A stretch of 33,436 nt of DNA. Source: Oscillospiraceae bacterium. GTDB lineage: Bacteria > Bacillota > Clostridia > Oscillospirales > Oscillospiraceae. The DNA is taken from contig SVKV01000021.1 of NCBI GenBank assembly GCA_015068305.1, positions 1 to 33,436 of the forward strand, read 5' to 3'. Under the pieces are notes generated by a model that made no database searches, was not told where the DNA came from, and saw only the letters and a program-made list of their open reading frames with translations. This document shows, piece by piece, positions 30,625-33,436 of the stretch (position 1 is the first letter of the stretch; each line of letters begins with the position of its first letter). A program made the position numbers and the translations under genes.

Positions 30625-31101
30625 ATGGCAAAAGAATTTAAGATTACAAGCCTGAGACTGGCTGAACTGGAAAAGGAACTGAACTATCTGAAGACCACCC
30701 GGGAGCGCGAAATTGCTGCCATGATCGCAGAAGCCCGTTCCTACGGCGACTTGTCCGAAAACTCCGAGTACGATGCTGCCAAGAATGAGCAGGCAAAGCT
30801 CTACGGCCGCATTGCTGAGATCGAGGACATCCTGTCCCATGCTGTGATCATCGAGGATGAGAACGAAGCCACCGGCCGCGTGGGCCTGGGCTGCACCGTC
30901 GTGGTGGAGGACGCCAACGGCAAGCAGACTACCTACCGGATCACCGGCTCCCAGGAAGCAAACCCCATGCAGTTCAAGATCTCTGATGACTCTCCCTTCG
31001 GCCGCGCCATCGTGGGCAAGGCAGCCGGTGAAAGCTTCATGGTCAACGCTCCTGCCGGTTCCTTCTCCATGAAGGTGGTCAGCGTTTCTCGCGAGGGCTA
31101 A
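30625..31101 (+). CDS. greA: Transcription elongation factor GreA
   Basis: 158-residue factor that rescues backtracked RNA polymerase by stimulating cleavage of the nascent RNA. The N-terminal coiled-coil hairpin (about 10-75) carries the conserved tip acidic residues and the D-L-S-E-N-S-E-Y-D-A-A-K block. The FKBP-like C-terminal domain (about 82-158) includes G-S-Q-E-A-N-P and S-P-F-G-R-A-I-V-G-K. The length is standard. The ATG at 30625 is chosen over an in-frame TTG at 30619 using the AAAGGA at 30610-30615. It lies two bases before lysS, the common greA-lysS pairing in Bacillota. Confidence 0.96.
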   Translation: MAKEFKITSLRLAELEKELNYLKTTREREIAAMIAEARSYGDLSENSEYDAAKNEQAKLYGRIAEIEDILSHAVIIEDENEATGRVGLGCTVVVEDANGKQTTYRITGSQEANPMQFKISDDSPFGRAIVGKAAGESFMVNAPAGSFSMKVVSVSREG

Positions 31102-31103
31102 GC

Positions 31104-32597
31104 ATGGCAAAGTTTGTACCCCAGGCTGAACTGCCTGTATCCGAGCAGGCCCAGATCCGCCGCGAAAAATTAGCGGCGCTCCAGGCCGAAGGCCGTGATC
31201 CCTTTGTGATCACCAAGTTTGATTTCAATGCCGATTCCGCTGCCATCAAGGCTGACTACGAAGCCTTCGAGGGCAAGATCGTGAAGGTTGCCGGCCGCAT
31301 GATGAGCAAGCGCGGCCAGGGCAAGGTCATGTTCTGCGACCTGCAGGACTCCACCGGCCGCATCCAGCTCTTTGTCAAGATCGACGAGATGGGCGAAGAG
31401 GAATTCAACCGCTTCAAGAAGACCGACATCGGCGATATCCTGGGCTGCGAGGGCGAGGTTTTCAAGACCAAGACCGGTGAGATTTCCGTTCGCACCAAGT
31501 CCATTGTTTTGCTGAGCAAGTCCCTGCTGCCCCTGCCCGAGAAGTTCCACGGTCTGACCGACAAGGAAATGCGTTTCCGCCAGCGCTATGTGGACCTGAT
31601 GGTCAATCCCGAGGTCAAGCGCAACTTTGTCATCCGTTCCCGCTTCATCAAGTTCATGCGCCAGTACCTGGACAACATGGGCTATATTGAAGTGGAAACC
31701 CCTGTGCTCAATACCATCGCCGGCGGTGCTTCTGCCCGGCCCTTCATCACCCACCACAATACTCTGGACATTGATATGTACATGCGTATTGCCACCGAGC
31801 TGCCCCTGAAGCGGCTGATCATCGGCGGCATGGACCGGGTGTATGAAATCGGCCGTATCTTCCGCAACGAGGGCATGGACCCCAAGCACAACCCCGAGTT
31901 TACCTCCATTGAGCTTTACCAGGCCTATGCAGACTTCCATGATATGATGGATATCTGCGAAGGCATCATCTCCGGTGCCGCCAAGGAAATCCTGGGCACC
32001 TACGAGGTGGAATGGATGGGCGAAAAGATCAATCTGGCTCCCGGCTGGCGCCGTCTGACCATGATCGATGCGGTCAAGGAATATGTGGGCATTGACTTTG
32101 GTGCCATTTCTGACGATGCAGAGGCTGTTGCCGCCGCCAAGGAAAAGGGCGTGGAGCTGGCCGATGCCGCAGAGAAGACCTGGGGCAATGCGCTCTATGC
32201 CTGCTTCGACCAGAAGGTGGAAGAGCATCTGATCCAGCCTACCTTCATCACCATGTATCCTGTTGAGGTTTCTCCTCTGACCAAGCGCTCTCCTGAAGAT
32301 CCCCGTCTGACCGAGCGCTTCGAGGCCTTCATCTGCCACAGTGAGATGGGCAATGCCTACTCCGAGCTGAACGATCCCATTGACCAGAGAGCCCGCTTTA
32401 TGAAGCAGGTGGAGCAGCGGGAGCGGGGCGACGATGAGACCGAGATGCTGGATGAGGACTTCCTGAACGCCATGGAATACGGCATGCCCCCCACGGGCGG
32501 CATGGGCATCGGCATTGACCGCTGCGTCATGCTGCTGACCGGCTCCGACACCATCCGCGAGGTGATCCTGTTCCCCACGATGAAGCCTCTGGATTAA
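31104..32597 (+). CDS. lysS: Lysyl-tRNA synthetase, class II
   Basis: 497-residue enzyme charging tRNA-Lys. The N-terminal OB-fold anticodon-binding domain covers about 55-150 (G-R-M-M-S-K-R-G-Q-G-K then D-L-Q-D). The class II core has motif 2 as G-R-I-F-R-N-E-G-M-D-P-K-H-N-P-E-F from about 250, and motif 3 as G-M-G-I-G-I-D-R from about 464. The length is normal and no domain is missing. GAGGG just upstream, within greA, serves as ribosome binding site, so the two genes are translationally linked. It is the last core gene before the AT-richer region on the right. Confidence 0.97.
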   Translation: MAKFVPQAELPVSEQAQIRREKLAALQAEGRDPFVITKFDFNADSAAIKADYEAFEGKIVKVAGRMMSKRGQGKVMFCDLQDSTGRIQLFVKIDEMGEEEFNRFKKTDIGDILGCEGEVFKTKTGEISVRTKSIVLLSKSLLPLPEKFHGLTDKEMRFRQRYVDLMVNPEVKRNFVIRSRFIKFMRQYLDNMGYIEVETPVLNTIAGGASARPFITHHNTLDIDMYMRIATELPLKRLIIGGMDRVYEIGRIFRNEGMDPKHNPEFTSIELYQAYADFHDMMDICEGIISGAAKEILGTYEVEWMGEKINLAPGWRRLTMIDAVKEYVGIDFGAISDDAEAVAAAKEKGVELADAAEKTWGNALYACFDQKVEEHLIQPTFITMYPVEVSPLTKRSPEDPRLTERFEAFICHSEMGNAYSELNDPIDQRARFMKQVEQRERGDDETEMLDEDFLNAMEYGMPPTGGMGIGIDRCVMLLTGSDTIREVILFPTMKPLD

Positions 32598-32602
32598 AAA
32601 GT

Positions 32603-32624
32603 CGTTGTGCCGCAACGCTTTTTC
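32603..32624 (+). terminator. Weak terminator after lysS
   Basis: Short CGTTG/CAACG stem (32603-32607 with 32613-32617) followed by GCTTTTT. Only five pairs, but it lies directly after the lysS stop. Confidence 0.5.
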
Positions 32625-32640
32625 GGCTTTTCCGCTTTGG

Positions 32641-32662
32641 TTGACAACAATTTGACAACAAT
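32641..32662 (+). repeat. Two exact tandem copies of an 11-bp repeat
   Basis: TTGACAACAAT occurs at 32641-32651 and again at 32652-32662. Each copy begins with a perfect -35-like TTGACA; the second has TAAATA 16 bases further (32674-32679). It marks the change from lysS to AT-richer DNA. It may be a recombinase or regulator site, or a promoter duplication. Confidence 0.8.
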
Positions 32663-32740
32663 TTCGCATGTTTTAAATAACGCGATATGATGCAGGATGA
32701 CAAACTGTCAGATCTAAATACGGTATAGCACGAGCTATTG

Positions 32741-32786
32741 AGGACACTTTCTGGACGATTTTCAGAAAGTGTCCTTTCCTTTTTTG
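32741..32786 (+). terminator. Strong hairpin terminator upstream of the DUF6462-like genes
   Basis: Perfect 13-bp stem, 32741-32753 with 32763-32775, nine-base loop, then a T-rich tail ending in TTTTTT (32780-32785). No gene in the window ends just before it, so it may end a short leader transcript from the 32640-32740 region. Confidence 0.8.
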
Positions 32787-32837
32787 CAGGTTGCAGCCTC
32801 TGCCTTGACAAATTCTTATAGGAAAGGATTTACCCAA

Positions 32838-33110
32838 ATGATTAGTGAACAGACAAAGGAATACTATCAGCTTGGAAAGAAAAACGATGTACGTGAAAGC
32901 GCCAAAAGGCTGCGGCGGCAATTCCTACGGTACAAGGATGCAGAGATCGTATACAGTATTCAGCATAAGAAGCTGTTGGAGATGGCAGGTAAGGCAGGTG
33001 CCATCTACCGGATTGATGGAACGGTGTTGATCAACCGTGATCTGTTTGATCAGTACTTGGAGCAATTTCATGAACCAAGCACCCTTTCTCCTGAGGAGGG
33101 TCCTCAATGA
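32838..33110 (+). CDS. Small DUF6462-like protein of a mobile element
   Basis: 90 residues. A Lys/Arg-rich helical N-terminus is followed by L-L-E-M-A-G-K-A-G-A-I-Y-R-I-D-G-T-V-L-I-N and D-L-F-D-Q-Y-L-E. This resembles small helix-turn-helix (excisionase/MerR-like) proteins grouped as DUF6462 in integrative elements. The ATG at 32838 follows AGGAAAGGA (32819-32827). TTGACA at 32805-32810 is present but lacks a matching -10 box. Codon use is less GC-biased than in lysS. It overlaps the next gene by four bases. Confidence 0.7.
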   Translation: MISEQTKEYYQLGKKNDVRESAKRLRRQFLRYKDAEIVYSIQHKKLLEMAGKAGAIYRIDGTVLINRDLFDQYLEQFHEPSTLSPEEGPQ

Positions 33111-33436
33111 GCGGCAATCTCTGGATGTTTTCAGACAAACTGGACGATGAGGATATTGAAATCCTCAAGCATGAATTCATTACCTACTATCAAGGAGCTG
33201 ACTACTATGGTCTTGGGTTGAAGATGTTTACCAGATTGGCGCATGAAGCTGGTGCAGTATATAAGATTGGTAAGAAGGTGCTAATCAGACGAACAATCTT
33301 CGATGAATACCTGCGCAAACTCTATCGTGTGGAGCAAGAAATGGAAGTCCGCAAGGCTGGTGGAAAAGAAGCTTCCATGCGACGAGGAACGCTTGTTCTC
33401 CGTACAGAAAGTGGCCGGATGGATATTCGGTTTAAT
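33107..33436 (+). CDS. Second DUF6462-like protein, 3' truncated by the window
   Basis: 110 residues are visible and the frame is open to the last base. The segment L-A-H-E-A-G-A-V-Y-K-I-G-K-K-V-L-I-R followed by I-F-D-E-Y-L aligns with the previous protein, so the two are diverged tandem paralogues. GGAGG at 33095-33099 lies seven bases before the ATG at 33107, which overlaps the previous stop (ATGA). A longer N-terminus (S-G-N-L-W-M-F-S-D) and a basic tail distinguish it. A DNA-binding role is inferred from the fold pattern only. Confidence 0.7.
   Translation, partial: MSGNLWMFSDKLDDEDIEILKHEFITYYQGADYYGLGLKMFTRLAHEAGAVYKIGKKVLIRRTIFDEYLRKLYRVEQEMEVRKAGGKEASMRRGTLVLRTESGRMDIRFN

Larger units (their letters stand above)
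32640..33436 (+). mobile_element. Possible left edge of an integrative element (incomplete)
   Basis: After lysS, base composition becomes AT-richer, short tandem repeats appear, and two small DUF6462-like genes follow. I know such genes mainly from conjugative or mobilisable elements of Clostridia. No integrase, relaxase or attachment site is visible, and the exact boundary cannot be set. The element would continue beyond the window. Confidence 0.4.

Noticed and set aside
1..33436. CRISPR arrays, rRNA or tRNA genes
   Set aside because: No regularly spaced repeats, cloverleaf with TTCGA arm, or rRNA-like blocks were seen on reading through; a covariance search could still find a divergent RNA.

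Overview
The window reads as chromosomal DNA of a Gram-positive, anaerobic gut-type Clostridia, most likely an Oscillospirales (Oscillospiraceae-like) genome. This rests on moderately high GC with strong C-ending codon bias in the opp genes, sigma-A-like TTGACA/TATAAT promoters, GGAGG ribosome binding sites, and DUF3899, DUF4830 and DUF6462-like proteins. It also rests on the FtsEX/M23/S41 and GreA-LysS neighbourhoods. The taxonomic call is inference.

Layout. 1-8090: an oligopeptide ABC importer operon (oppA, cut by the window edge, then oppB, oppC, oppD, oppF and a DUF3899 membrane protein). OppC, OppD and OppF carry large insertions, and two terminator-like hairpins lie between oppA and oppB. 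8091-11400: an inverted-repeat spacer, a RluA-type pseudouridine synthase (minus), then a half-size ABC exporter coupled to an HD-domain hydrolase. 11400-12690: an ECF sigma factor overlapping a single-pass membrane protein that may be its regulator. 12705-16837 (minus): an ABC-F ATPase, argS and an SDR oxidoreductase in one tight operon. 16838-19020: htpG behind a perfect CIRCE operator. 19021-21280: a small membrane protein, then an AbrB-like regulator coupled to an MGT-type glycosyltransferase, with a palindrome over the promoter. 21284-22250 (minus): RibU riboflavin transporter under an FMN riboswitch. 22261-23534: a DUF4830 protein (minus) divergent from a RsuA-type pseudouridine synthase. 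23656-24829: a CdaR/PucR-type regulator. 24948-30525: ftsE, ftsX, two tandem M23 peptidases with coiled coils, and a CtpA-type S41 protease, a cell-wall remodelling cluster. 30552-32597: greA-lysS. 32640-33436: AT-richer DNA with an 11-bp tandem repeat, a strong terminator and two paralogous DUF6462-like small genes, probably the edge of an integrative element.

How the genes work together. The opp operon imports peptides. ftsE/ftsX probably transmit cytoplasmic ATPase state to the secreted coiled-coil M23 hydrolases, as in FtsEX-PcsB/CwlO/EnvC systems. The riboswitch shuts off ribU when FMN is plentiful, and HrcA presumably represses htpG through CIRCE. Most of the window is core chromosome. 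The features most worth a second look are the insertion-bearing Opp subunits, an ABC-F protein with one intact and one wholly degenerate ATPase site, the ECF sigma/membrane-protein pair, the operator-controlled AbrB-glycosyltransferase pair, and the right-hand mobile-element edge. I found no CRISPR array, tRNA or rRNA. No gene-free stretch exceeds 300 bases.
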